A DNA stretch of 64,000 nucleotides from Terriglobia bacterium (lineage in GTDB: Bacteria; Acidobacteriota; Terriglobia; JAIQFV01): assembly GCA_020073085.1 (NCBI GenBank), contig JAIQFV010000011.1, positions 1 through 64,000 on the forward strand, in the 5' to 3' direction. The notes under the pieces are model-generated. The model ran no database searches. It had not been told where the DNA came from and saw nothing but the letters and a program-made list of their open reading frames with translations. Below, one piece after another: positions 8,438-16,721 of the stretch. A program made the translations under genes and the position numbers. Position 1 is the stretch's first letter, and the number at the start of each line of letters is the position of its first letter.

Positions 8438-8540
8438 GGGTCTATTTATTTTTCAATTGGCAGTCTCGCGGTCTGACGTTTCGCATTATCCATACGACCA
8501 CGAAGCGGATAAAATCTGCCAATGAAAATAAAATAGACCC
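8438..8540. repeat. REP-like element with 25-bp inverted arms
   Basis: GGGTCTATTTATTTTTCAAT begins the left arm (8438-8463) and CTGCCAATGAAAATAAAATA begins the right arm (8516-8540); they are near-perfect complements. A smaller GACGTTTCGC/GCGAAG stem lies in the loop region. A one-armed relative occurs near 4096-4125. Nothing else is recognised between 8415 and the peptidase start at 8761. Confidence 0.7.
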
Positions 8541-8760
8541 AGGTTTCCTCCTGACTTTTACTTATCATGGATGTCCCCAGGTTTCTCCATGGACTCAACT
8601 TCCGAGTTGGCCGACGATTCGCCCAGAACTGTTTCCGGGAGCCCCCGCTGCCGAGGCGGCATCTCGTGGGAATTGGAGTCAACCCCGGGGTGACTACGCG
8701 TACCCTGTTCGTACCTCGCAAAGTATTGCGCGTGCTGCATCATCTTTCGTAGAAATGGTT

Positions 8761-10728
8761 ATGGCGAAAGAATCCCAAAGTACTTTCGATTCCAGTCCCA
8801 ATCCGCCGCAGGCCCCTGAGAGAAGGCATCGAAAGGCAAAGCCTCCGGGCTTTCCAGTCCTTGTCCTACTGGTCATTGCTCTTGGCTTGCCTTCATACCT
8901 AACCGCTTCACAGCGACAGCCAATTTCGCTCTATGTGGACGCCAGCGACAGCGTGCGCAAGCTATTTCATTCCGAACTCGCCATCCCAGTCCATCCCGGT
9001 CCCCTTACTTTGGTCTATCCACGATGGGGCATTCCGACGTACGAGTTCCCCGCCGCACTGCTCAACAATATCGTTCGTCTGAAGATGAACGGTAACGGCC
9101 AGCCGCTTGAGTGGAAACGCGACCTCGTGGACAAGTTTTCCTTTCATGTCGTGGTTCCAGACCACGTGAAGATTCTGAATGTCACCATGGATGTCATCGC
9201 CCCGGCCAATCGCTCCGACCTCAATGCGGCGACCGCGCAACTGTTGGTACTGGACTGGTACACACTCGTTCTTTACCCCCAGGGAGCAGCGACGGATGGA
9301 ACAGCCATCGCAGCGCGGCTTAGACTTCCTGCCGGATGGAAACATGCTTGTGCAATCGCGCCAGTCCGAACCGTGGATGGTGTCATTGAATTCCCGCAAA
9401 CCTCACTCACCGTATTAGTGGATTCGCCGGTTCTCTCCGGAAGAAATTTCAAAACGGTAGAGCTGCGATTGCCTTCCGCGCCGCCGGTTTTCGTTGACAT
9501 TGCCGCAGAAACACCCGAGGCCGCGGACCTTCCCTGGGAGTGGCAAGACAGGCTTCGCCGGATGATAGCGGAGACGGGTGCGCTGTTCGGCGGATATCCT
9601 TATCAGCAGTACCACTTTCTGCTCGCACTCAGCGATGACGTGGGCAACGACGGGCTCGAACACCGCGAATCCAGCGACCTTCGCATGAGCCTTCTTTCTT
9701 TTTCAAACGAGGCAAACCGTCTCGCGTACGGCTATTTGTTGCCCCACGAGTATGTCCATTCCTGGAACGGCAAGTACAGGATTCCGGCTGGCATCGTCAG
9801 GCGCAACTTCGAGGAACCACAAACCACCGAAATGTTGTGGGTTTATGAAGGGCTCACGCGATATTTGAATTGGGTCTTGGCGGCTCGATCGAGGATCCTG
9901 AGTCCGCAGGAAGCACGCGATTATGTCGCCTTGCTCGCTGCCCAAACGGCTCACCGCTCGGGGCGTGAATGGCGATCTCTGCAGGACACCGCCGTCTCGA
10001 CGAACATGATGATCGAGTCCGCCGACCAGTGGCAGTCCTTGCGCCGCGGAGCGGATTACTACGACGAGTCGCTCTTCATCTGGCTGGAAGCGGACACGAT
10101 CATCCGGCGCGCGACGCAGGGAAAGCGTTCGCTGGACGAGTTTTGCCGTGTTTTTTTTGGCTCGTCGAAGAATCCTCCTGACATCAGGCCCTATACGTTC
10201 GAGGAACTTGTTCAGGCCATGAATGGCGTCGCTCCCTACGATTGGAAAGCATTTTTTGAGAGACGGTTGAACGCCACCGGTGTGGACCGCGCCCCGCTCG
10301 ACGGACTGCGTGCAAGCGGATGGAGCCTGGCATATCGGAACACCCCTGGCTCCGTTCAGGCGGCGAGAGACAAGATTCATCACACCGTCGAAGAGCGGTT
10401 TTCCCTGGGATTCCTCTTGCAAGAGGATGGCACGATTATTGATGTTGTCCGCGACTCCGCAGCGTGGAATGCCGGACTGGGGCCAGACATGAAAGTGCTG
10501 AGTGTAAACCGGCGTCCCTGGTCTCCGCAAGTATTGCGAGATGCCATCGCCGCGAATGGCACCTCGACGGCACCCGTAAATCTCTCTGTGCAAAACGGAT
10601 CGCAGAGATTCCAAGGGGATGTGGACGATCACCGAGGAGCGAGGTATCCACAATTGGAGCGAAACACAGAGCAGGACCTTATGGGAGATATTCTCAAGTC
10701 CAGGAGCTCGCTCGCGCAAACCCCGTAA
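8761..10728 (+). CDS. M61-family metallopeptidase with C-terminal PDZ domain, membrane-anchored
   Basis: This 655-residue protein has a single N-terminal membrane segment (about residues 29-48: PGFPVLVLLVIALGLPSY). The catalytic part carries the zinc motif HEYVH at about 329-333 and the downstream glutamate in WVYEGLTRY at about 363, as in M61 glycyl aminopeptidases. A PDZ domain lies at about 510-600 (SLGFLLQEDGTIIDVV, then WNAGLGPDMKVLSVN). It probably works in the periplasm on peptides. The start is uncertain: ATG codons at 8755 and 8761 both lack a good ribosome-binding site, and the frame stays open upstream through a repeat. It is the only gene in its neighbourhood. Confidence 0.85.
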   Translation: MAKESQSTFDSSPNPPQAPERRHRKAKPPGFPVLVLLVIALGLPSYLTASQRQPISLYVDASDSVRKLFHSELAIPVHPGPLTLVYPRWGIPTYEFPAALLNNIVRLKMNGNGQPLEWKRDLVDKFSFHVVVPDHVKILNVTMDVIAPANRSDLNAATAQLLVLDWYTLVLYPQGAATDGTAIAARLRLPAGWKHACAIAPVRTVDGVIEFPQTSLTVLVDSPVLSGRNFKTVELRLPSAPPVFVDIAAETPEAADLPWEWQDRLRRMIAETGALFGGYPYQQYHFLLALSDDVGNDGLEHRESSDLRMSLLSFSNEANRLAYGYLLPHEYVHSWNGKYRIPAGIVRRNFEEPQTTEMLWVYEGLTRYLNWVLAARSRILSPQEARDYVALLAAQTAHRSGREWRSLQDTAVSTNMMIESADQWQSLRRGADYYDESLFIWLEADTIIRRATQGKRSLDEFCRVFFGSSKNPPDIRPYTFEELVQAMNGVAPYDWKAFFERRLNATGVDRAPLDGLRASGWSLAYRNTPGSVQAARDKIHHTVEERFSLGFLLQEDGTIIDVVRDSAAWNAGLGPDMKVLSVNRRPWSPQVLRDAIAANGTSTAPVNLSVQNGSQRFQGDVDDHRGARYPQLERNTEQDLMGDILKSRSSLAQTP

Positions 10729-10762
10729 TCATGCTTCGAACCGAAAGCCATTGGGGTCGGAA

Positions 10763-10910
10763 AGCCATTGGGGTCGCATCTTTGCAATCCTGCATTTCAG
10801 CGGAATGAATTGATATTGGCGGAGTTATCCCTCTGAGTACGATTTTCGGTGGCATCAGATGATGTTCACCGCAGGGACGCAGGGACGCGGAGGGTTTAGG
10901 TGTTGGGGAA
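10763..10910. repeat. Dispersed intergenic repeat R3, copy 2
   Basis: This is the second copy of the 5131-5270 repeat, sharing TTGATATTGGCGGAGTTATC and GGTTTAGGTGTTGGGGAA. Its first 18 bases (AAGCCATTGGGGTCG) are duplicated in tandem just before it, and GCAGGGACGC is duplicated inside it. The rest of 10729-11033 shows nothing else. Confidence 0.75.
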
Positions 10911-11033
10911 CAATTTTCGCAATTTTGTAGGCGGTTCCACTCAGCGGGAGGGCAGGGGCCTGGAGGACGGCCCTTGGGGCTTCACAGTTAGGGATTTCTA
11001 AACACTCCGCCGATGCCATCAATTAGGTTCATA

Positions 11034-11492
11034 TTATTTTCCCCAGATAGTAACTTCGTTGCCGTCTGGATCATGAAAGTGCGCAAACTGGCCTTCCGTC
11101 GGATCCTTTTCGGTCGAATCGGGCAAGAGTCCTTTACTTTTCAGGGCCAACAAGCTCCGTTCGAAATTTTCAACGCGAAATACGACTGAGACACTCGCTG
11201 AACATTTCTTCGGAGCATCAGCTTTTTTAGGATGGATGGCAAAGAAAAACGGGCCAGCGGCGGTGTTGAGTTGGGCGTAATATCCCCCGTGGATTTCCTT
11301 GGTCTCGATTCCAAACCGCGAATACCAGTCGGCAAGAACTTTCGCATCCTGGCATGGATTGATCGCGATCGCGCCGACATACAGTATTTTCGCCGGAGGC
11401 GATTCGGCAAACGCCGACACCGAGAGAAAAATAAGCAGGATCACCAGATAGACTTTTCGAAGAGCCGTCGCTGAAATCATCATACATTTCAT
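11034..11492 (-). CDS. Secreted VOC-fold (glyoxalase-like) protein
   Basis: This 152-residue protein has a signal peptide (about residues 1-29, ending VSAFAES) and a vicinal-oxygen-chelate fold. The segment VGAIAINPCQDAKVLADWYS opens the first beta-alpha-beta module, and FAHFHDPDGNEVTIWGK is the classic VOC end motif with the metal-ligand Glu. Substrate is unknown. The ATG is supported by GAGGAG five bases upstream. It follows the AraC-type regulator with a one-base gap, so the two are co-transcribed and may respond to the same compound. Confidence 0.8.
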   Translation of the reverse strand: MKCMMISATALRKVYLVILLIFLSVSAFAESPPAKILYVGAIAINPCQDAKVLADWYSRFGIETKEIHGGYYAQLNTAAGPFFFAIHPKKADAPKKCSASVSVVFRVENFERSLLALKSKGLLPDSTEKDPTEGQFAHFHDPDGNEVTIWGK

Positions 11493-11493
11493 G

Positions 11494-12429
11494 TTAACTC
11501 CTCATCTCTGCCAGTTTCCGAACCGGTATGCAGAGTTCCAATTCAAAATGCGACCAATCCGTCGCGTTTTCTTTGTCTAAGCAAATCTCAAGTCCGGGCG
11601 CATGCTCGGGCTCGTAGTCACTATGGATCAGCCAACCCCGGAACAGGTAGTCCGTCGCCGTAGCGACCCTACGGATATCGCCGGAAACCCTGGTGGTGGC
11701 GTATCGCATGGCGGGCATTTTCAATTTCGACATTCCTTCCATGCACTCGAAGGGAAATGACGACGCAAAACAGACCTCATATCGATAAAGATGCTTTGGG
11801 GTCACGTGGGGATCGTCCACCGACATTCCGAAAAGAGTTCCTTGCGTAAAAATATCCTGGGATTTGGCCCACTCGATCATCGTCTTGAAGGCGGCAATGA
11901 CCCTGTCCATTTCGAAGGCATTCGTCACCCGAATATAGGCGACTTGCCTTTCGGGAAGGTCGATCAATTTCACTGGAAAGGCAGCTTTCTTTTCTTCCGC
12001 ACTCATGGGGAGATAATATTCCTGTCCCGAGAAGAGTTCTTTGCAAATCTTGCTTTTTTTGATCTCGCCGCTTTTTCGAAACTGACTGGGCGAAGTGTCG
12101 TAGCCGGCTCGGAAGGCACGTGAAAACGTGGCCGATGATGAAAAACCGCACTCTAAGGCGATATCGGTAAAACTTTGGTCGGAATAACGAAGAAGACGAG
12201 CAGCCTTTTCAAGACGAAGCCGGTTCGTAAAATTATTCAGGGTTTCGCCCGAAACCGCACCAAAGATCCGATGGAAATGAAATTCCGAGAAGCAGGCCAC
12301 TTTAGCCAGTTCCTCCAGTTTCACCTGGCGATCCAGATTCCCGCGAAGATAGTCGATGACCCGATTAATTCTTCGGGCATATTCGCTGTTGGCCTGGGTC
12401 TTTGCGCTTGGCACGGATTTTATTGACAT
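11494..12429 (-). CDS. AraC-family transcriptional regulator with GyrI-like effector domain
   Basis: This 311-residue protein has an N-terminal AraC DNA-binding domain with two helix-turn-helix units (about residues 25-70: LEELAKVACFSEFHFHRIFG; and 75-120: SFTDIALECGFSSSATFSRA). A GyrI/Rob-type small-molecule-binding domain follows (about 150-308: VKLIDLPERQVAYIRVTNAF to FELELCIPVRKL). This N-terminal-HTH order is typical of Rob/BmrR-like multidrug or stress sensors. It lies directly upstream of the VOC protein gene. The ligand cannot be told from sequence. Confidence 0.9.
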   Translation of the reverse strand: MSIKSVPSAKTQANSEYARRINRVIDYLRGNLDRQVKLEELAKVACFSEFHFHRIFGAVSGETLNNFTNRLRLEKAARLLRYSDQSFTDIALECGFSSSATFSRAFRAGYDTSPSQFRKSGEIKKSKICKELFSGQEYYLPMSAEEKKAAFPVKLIDLPERQVAYIRVTNAFEMDRVIAAFKTMIEWAKSQDIFTQGTLFGMSVDDPHVTPKHLYRYEVCFASSFPFECMEGMSKLKMPAMRYATTRVSGDIRRVATATDYLFRGWLIHSDYEPEHAPGLEICLDKENATDWSHFELELCIPVRKLAEMRS

Positions 12430-12600
12430 TGTGTCGTAGAGATACCCCCATCAAGGGAGCGGATTACCTACCGCGCTCTGGTCGATTTCTTGACGGGTCA
12501 AGGGCCTCCAGAAAACGGCAAATTTTAAATCGGCTCGACACGACCGGCAAGACCGACGCCCGTCAAGCGCCCTGGCGTTTCTAACCATACAATTTTCGGG

Positions 12601-12651
12601 TCTAAATTTTCAATTGTCCTCCTGCACGGGTATCAAAATTGAAAATTTAGA
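12601..12651. repeat. REP-like palindromic repeat, copy 2
   Basis: TCTAAATTTTCAATTG (12601-12616) pairs with AATTGAAAATTTAGA (12637-12651), leaving a 20-base loop that includes CCTCCTGCACGGGTATC. It is the better-preserved copy of the 561-611 element. No gene is seen in 12430-13028 apart from this and the operator region before the AbiE genes. Confidence 0.7.
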
Positions 12652-12907
12652 TCTGCTCACCCGCCCCACGCAATTATGGCAGCCAAAAACTCCTTGAGAA
12701 TTTGGATCGGCTCGGTGGGTTCGTTTGTAGATCAGTGTATTCATGAATGGTGTCACTCAAGCCCTGGTCCCAGGACTGCCCGGCAAAAGGTGATGTGATT
12801 TGCCTGATTATAACACGAGTGCCGCGAGGGAATGGCGGCAGGGCTCTATGGCAGGGGGGACGGCGGGTGTCCCTCGTGCCATTGGAGGAGCAGGTCTATA
12901 TATTGTG

Positions 12908-13013
12908 TGTAACGAAACCCCCTATCTGAGGGGGTTTTGTGCATCTAAATATTGACATGAAACGGCTAGACTGATATTCTCTGTAACAAAACCCCCTAAT
13001 CGGGGGGGGGGTT
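12908..13013 (+). promoter_or_regulatory. Promoter and twin inverted-repeat operators of the second AbiE locus
   Basis: TTGACA (12952-12957), a 17-base spacer and TATTCT (12975-12980) form a good sigma-70 promoter. It is bracketed by two direct copies of the box TGTAAC(G/A)AAACCCCCT (12908-12923 and 12982-12997). Each box is half of an inverted repeat, AAACCCCCT with AGGGGGTTT at 12915-12937 and a G-rich variant at 12989-13013. AbiEi antitoxins are known to repress their promoter by binding paired inverted repeats, so these are likely operators. The first copy could also act as a weak terminator. Confidence 0.65.
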
Positions 13014-13028
13014 GTGAGGTAAAATATC

Positions 13029-13892
13029 ATGGATTACAGCGTCCGGACCTTGTCACCGCAGGAGAGCCGGGTCGTGCTTGCGCTCGCCGAACAGAAACGG
13101 CGGGAGGTGGGCCGCCCGGAGATTATCAAACTGCTGGGCGTCAGCGCCAAGGCGGCGGACAACGTGATTGAATCCCTGCGCCGGAAAGGCTGGCTCGAAC
13201 GGGCGAGCTGGGGAGAATACCTCGTCATCCCCCCCGACGAGGGACCCGATGCGCTGGGCGAAACCAATCTGCTCGCGCTCGCGAGCCGTATCACCGATCC
13301 CTACTATATCGGGTACGGCAGCGCGGCCGCGCACTACGGGCTAACGACACAGCACCGCCGGGTGATCTTCGTGGTCACGCCGGTGCGGGTGCGGGAGCGG
13401 CAGGTGGGGGAGGGACGGGTGCGGGTCGTCAATCCCAGGCCCGGCAAGTTTTTCGGGTTCGTTACTGTCGATGTATTCGGTTTCAAAATCATGATGTCCG
13501 ACCGGGAAAAGACGGCCATCGACTGCATCGACCGCCCGGCGCTTGCTGGCGGCGTAGCGGAAGCCGCCTTGATTCTGGCGGCGGCGAGCCGCCGTTTGGA
13601 GTGGCCGAAGGCGGCGGAGTATCTCGAACGGATCGATTCGACCGCGCTGGTCCGGAGGTTCGGCTGGGTGATGGATCACGTCAAGGCGGAGATGCCCGCC
13701 GATGTCCGCGGACGGCTGCTCGGGCTTGCCGCACGCGGTCCCCGGACATGGATGGGGCCCAACCCCAAGAGCAAGGTGCGAGGGGCCATCGGCCATGACA
13801 AGACGTGGCGTCTGTTCGTCAACGTACCGCGCGAAGACCTGAACGAGAGCGCCGGGCTCGGCCTGCTAAAAGCGTTGAAGAAGGACGGGTAG
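13029..13892 (+). CDS. abiEi: AbiEi-type antitoxin/transcriptional repressor
   Basis: This 287-residue protein has an N-terminal winged helix (about residues 8-70: LSPQESRVVLALAEQKRREV, LLGVSAKAADNVIESLRRKG, then a wing WGEYLVIPP). The AbiEi core follows (YIGYGSAAAHYGLTTQHRRV; FGFKIMMSDREKTAIDCIDR). AbiEi proteins autorepress their operon and neutralise AbiEii. GAGGT at 13015-13019 precedes the ATG. The stop lies two bases before the toxin start. The paired operator boxes just upstream fit autoregulation. Confidence 0.9.
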   Translation: MDYSVRTLSPQESRVVLALAEQKRREVGRPEIIKLLGVSAKAADNVIESLRRKGWLERASWGEYLVIPPDEGPDALGETNLLALASRITDPYYIGYGSAAAHYGLTTQHRRVIFVVTPVRVRERQVGEGRVRVVNPRPGKFFGFVTVDVFGFKIMMSDREKTAIDCIDRPALAGGVAEAALILAAASRRLEWPKAAEYLERIDSTALVRRFGWVMDHVKAEMPADVRGRLLGLAARGPRTWMGPNPKSKVRGAIGHDKTWRLFVNVPREDLNESAGLGLLKALKKDG

Positions 13893-13894
13893 GG

Positions 13895-14788
13895 ATGCTC
13901 ACACTGCCCCAGGTGCGGCGCTACTCCACGCAATCCGGCCTTCGCGACATGATGATTGCCGAGAAGGAAGTCGTGCTGACCTTTCTGCTCCAGCTTCTCT
14001 CGGAGCGAGGAATTCTGGACCGGCTGGCCTTCAAGGGCGGAACCTGCCTGCGGAAAATGTTTATCGGAAGCCAGGGGCGGTTTTCGACCGATCTGGATTT
14101 CACGGCTCTTGAGGAGGACGATCACGAGGATGTCATCCTTGCGATGATGGAGGCGTTCGAACAGGAATTTCACGGGATCATGTTCCAGATTCCCGAAAAC
14201 AGCTACTACGAAACACAGGACGGTCTGTCGTGGGGCGTGAATCCGACCTATTCGCATGGATGGAACGGTGCCGGTGACAGCGAAATAAAACTGCAAATCA
14301 GCCGCCGCGAGACACCGACGCTGCCGCCGGAGCGCAAACCTCAATGCGACCAGAGTTATTTCGGGCTGTTGCCGTTCGCTCCTGCTGAAATCACATGCCT
14401 TGCACTGCCCGAAATTCTCGCCGAAAAAATTCGCGCCTGCTATCAGCGGAACAAGGCACGTGACATTTACGATCTCGGGATATACGCGAGACGGCCGCTT
14501 GATCAGGCGCTCATCCGTCACCTTGTCGTGCTAAAGCTCTGGCAGGCGGGCGACACATTTGATCCCGCGCGCCTGATGAGGAAATTCGAGGAGGGCAGGG
14601 ACTTCGACTGGGATGACCTGCGCGACCTTGTGCGTCGCACCGAAGAGATTGACCGTGAGAAAATCTGCGGTGCTTGCGTTAGAGGTTTTGGATTTCTCGC
14701 AGAGCTGACACCGGAAGAACGGACGCTGGCCAATGACCCTCATCACCGTGAGCAGGCCTTGGCGGAAAGACTGCGCGGGGGTTTGTGA
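13895..14788 (+). CDS. abiEii: AbiEii/AbiGii-type nucleotidyltransferase toxin
   Basis: This 297-residue toxin has the nucleotidyltransferase motif FKGGTCLRKMFIGSQGRFST then DLDF at about residues 45-70. The central segment EITCLALPEILAEKIRACYQ and ARDIYDLGIYA are conserved helices of the family. The ATG at 13895 is chosen because MLTLPQVRRYSTQSGLRDMM is the conserved N-terminus; the frame is open further upstream inside the antitoxin gene. It is unrelated in close sequence to the AbiEii at 5347, so the two loci arrived separately rather than by local duplication. Confidence 0.9.
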   Translation: MLTLPQVRRYSTQSGLRDMMIAEKEVVLTFLLQLLSERGILDRLAFKGGTCLRKMFIGSQGRFSTDLDFTALEEDDHEDVILAMMEAFEQEFHGIMFQIPENSYYETQDGLSWGVNPTYSHGWNGAGDSEIKLQISRRETPTLPPERKPQCDQSYFGLLPFAPAEITCLALPEILAEKIRACYQRNKARDIYDLGIYARRPLDQALIRHLVVLKLWQAGDTFDPARLMRKFEEGRDFDWDDLRDLVRRTEEIDREKICGACVRGFGFLAELTPEERTLANDPHHREQALAERLRGGL

Positions 14789-14858
14789 GAGGATATCAGC
14801 GGAAAGATGAAAATCTCGGAAAGAACCATCAAGCGGTTGGTGCAACAGGTATCTGGGG

Positions 14859-15535
14859 TCCGGACAACCGGACAATTGAAGAGAGCACGCTTCAGATCGA
14901 ATAAACCTTGCCCGTAACAACTCTGCAATCTTCAATCAGGGGCGCAGGATAGGCTCTCGAGTGTTTCGAGGTAGGAGGGAAATTCATCATTCAATGCTCT
15001 CTTGGAATTGTTGGTGCAGAACGGATCAAGAGATGGATGGCTCAAGGCGACAATGTGACCTCAAAATTCAAGCAACATCGCAATTGTCCGCTTGTCAAGA
15101 TGTGACCCGAAACTGTGTTTCGAAGGCGACACCTCCGGCTGCATGAGATAATAAGGCATCCTAAGTGAGGGTCTCTGAGGTATTGCATCACGATACATCA
15201 AATCACCATCGCCTTGGCAGCGGTTAGGTTTCTGGGGTCGGGTCCGGGTTTTTGTACCCCCTGCCCCGCCGATGGGCGAGATCATTCTCTATCAGACCGA
15301 GGAATCAAGCCCAGTGAACCGGGCTAAGACTTTTGTTTTATTCGGGGGGGGTAGAGCGGCTGCCCCGCCGGTAAACCAGCGGGCTGTACAAAGCCAGGCC
15401 CCGTGGAACGGGGCAAAATGGGCCGGAGGCTCAATTTCCAATTCTGGTGCTTTGGACAATCGAAAATACTCTACGGCCCCTGGCGGGGCTTTTTTCATCT
15501 TTTATTCCTTGTACCCACGGTTCTCGCCGTGGGCT
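14859..15535. repeat. 680-bp composite repeat, copy 2 (contains MITE-like copy D)
   Basis: The first part (14859-15099) is the MITE-like element, with a decayed right end. The rest matches 3572-4003 closely, including the twin hairpin (15363-15419), GCCCCTGGCGGGGC and the terminal CCCACGGTTCTCGCCGTGGG. The match continues well past the inverted repeats, so the duplicated unit is larger than the MITE. The repeat supplies the last codons and stop of the neighbouring transglycosylase gene. Confidence 0.8.
15476..15495 (+). terminator. Candidate Rho-independent terminator inside the composite repeat
   Basis: GCCCC-TGGC-GGGGC is followed directly by TTTTTT. It would end plus-strand transcription from the AbiE locus upstream. 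The matching place in the other repeat copy lost the T run (GGGGCCTGGTTC), so any function is copy-specific. Confidence 0.45.
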
Positions 15536-16563
15536 TTCAGCTTTGAATCCGGGGCGCCTCGCGGCGAGGGGTTCAAGAAGCCGAATTCTCGGGGATTGCG
15601 GGAGATGCTGATGGTGGCCAAAACGGCCGGTACGTAATTGGCCGTTTCCCGGGGCAGCAATCCCAACCTCCTTAATGTCCAAAAATCCCTGATCCCCGTG
15701 CGGGCCATTGCAGACCGGATACGGTTTTCTCCGGCATTGTAAGCTGCCAAGGCGAGATACCAGTCGCCAAATGATCCGTAGAGGTCCTTCAGATATTCCG
15801 CTGCCGCCATCGTTGATTTGATGGGATCGATCCGTTCATCGGTGCCTGGAGTCTGGACCAAACCGTACCGAGCGGCCGTTGTAGGAATAAATTGCCAGAT
15901 CCCGCGGGCCTGCCTGGGGGAAAGTGCCCATCGATTGAACCCACTCTCAGTGATCCCGAGATAAACCAGTTCAGAAGGGAGATTTCTTTCCCGCAGGATC
16001 GACTCGAGGGCCGGCTGGTAAGCACCCATTCGCTTCCAGCCCAGCTCCAGGGTGGAACGTCCCTTGCCCTGGTAGTAAGCAAGGTATTGCCTTATGGCAC
16101 GTTGGGAATCGTCCTGGAGAATAGAGTCGGACATCAGGCCACCTGCTGCAGGCCGCCCGGGGGAGAGAGAGGAGATGATTCGGTCGAGATCCGTTGAGAC
16201 CGATCGAAGCAAGGGGGCGGTCATGGCTGAGGGGGGAGTACTCTCGAGCAACAACCGCGCCTCTTGATACGAGGCCATGGCCTCCCTGCGCTCCCCTCGG
16301 GAGATTTCCGATTGTGCCCGCTCCAGCAGCGGTGCCGCCTTCTGGAGGGCCCCCGCCGCAGAGGCCGCTCGATTGATATGGTTCTGAACGTCTGAGAGGG
16401 CTTCACCCATCGGCATGCGCTTCGATGTTGTACCCCCAGCCTGAGCCAGCATGAGGGTCGAAAAAATCACCAGGCACACGACGACTTCTGGCACCCTACA
16501 GATCAACTTTCTCCCTACCTCGTTCGCGGTATCCATCAAGGAGCACGCTTTTCGTTCACTCAA
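15502..16563 (-). CDS. Secreted lytic murein transglycosylase (SLT/MltD-type)
   Basis: This 353-residue protein has a signal anchor (about residues 24-41), a predicted helical region with alanine-rich repeats (60-130), and a C-terminal lysozyme-like SLT domain (about 190-330). The domain contains the catalytic glutamate in YLGITESGFN (about 206), then QARGIWQFIPTTAARYGL and YLALAAYNAGENR. It cleaves peptidoglycan glycan strands in the periplasm. A TTG start with GAGGTG seven bases upstream is preferred; an ATG at 16536 is possible. No LysM domain follows. The final residues (AHGENRGYKE) are encoded by the palindrome at the end of the adjoining composite repeat. Confidence 0.85.
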   Translation of the reverse strand: MSERKACSLMDTANEVGRKLICRVPEVVVCLVIFSTLMLAQAGGTTSKRMPMGEALSDVQNHINRAASAAGALQKAAPLLERAQSEISRGERREAMASYQEARLLLESTPPSAMTAPLLRSVSTDLDRIISSLSPGRPAAGGLMSDSILQDDSQRAIRQYLAYYQGKGRSTLELGWKRMGAYQPALESILRERNLPSELVYLGITESGFNRWALSPRQARGIWQFIPTTAARYGLVQTPGTDERIDPIKSTMAAAEYLKDLYGSFGDWYLALAAYNAGENRIRSAMARTGIRDFWTLRRLGLLPRETANYVPAVLATISISRNPREFGFLNPSPRGAPDSKLKAHGENRGYKE

Positions 16564-16611
16564 TATTTGGCACCTCGCCTACTTTTGTACTGTTACACTA
16601 CCCAGCCATAA

Positions 16612-16709
16612 AACTGGCAACTAAGAACCGGCAACTGACAACTGACAACTGAGAACTGAGAACTGAGAACTGAGAACCGGCAACTGACAACTGAGAACTG
16701 GCAACTGAA
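16612..16709. repeat. Solo heptad tandem array (AACTGAG/AACTGAC type)
   Basis: Fourteen consecutive 7-nt units, mostly AACTGAG, AACTGAC, AACTGGC and AACCGGC, fill the space between a hypothetical gene and the transglycosylase start. It has the same 7-nt period as the arrays flanking the four-helix-bundle genes, but there is no inverted partner and no such gene here. It may be the leftover of an excised or decayed element. Confidence 0.85.
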
Positions 16710-16721
16710 AACTGCTCGCCC

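Noticed and set aside
16612-16709. Possible CRISPR array
   Set aside because: Units are 7 nt with no spacers and no cas genes nearby; it is a simple tandem heptad array.
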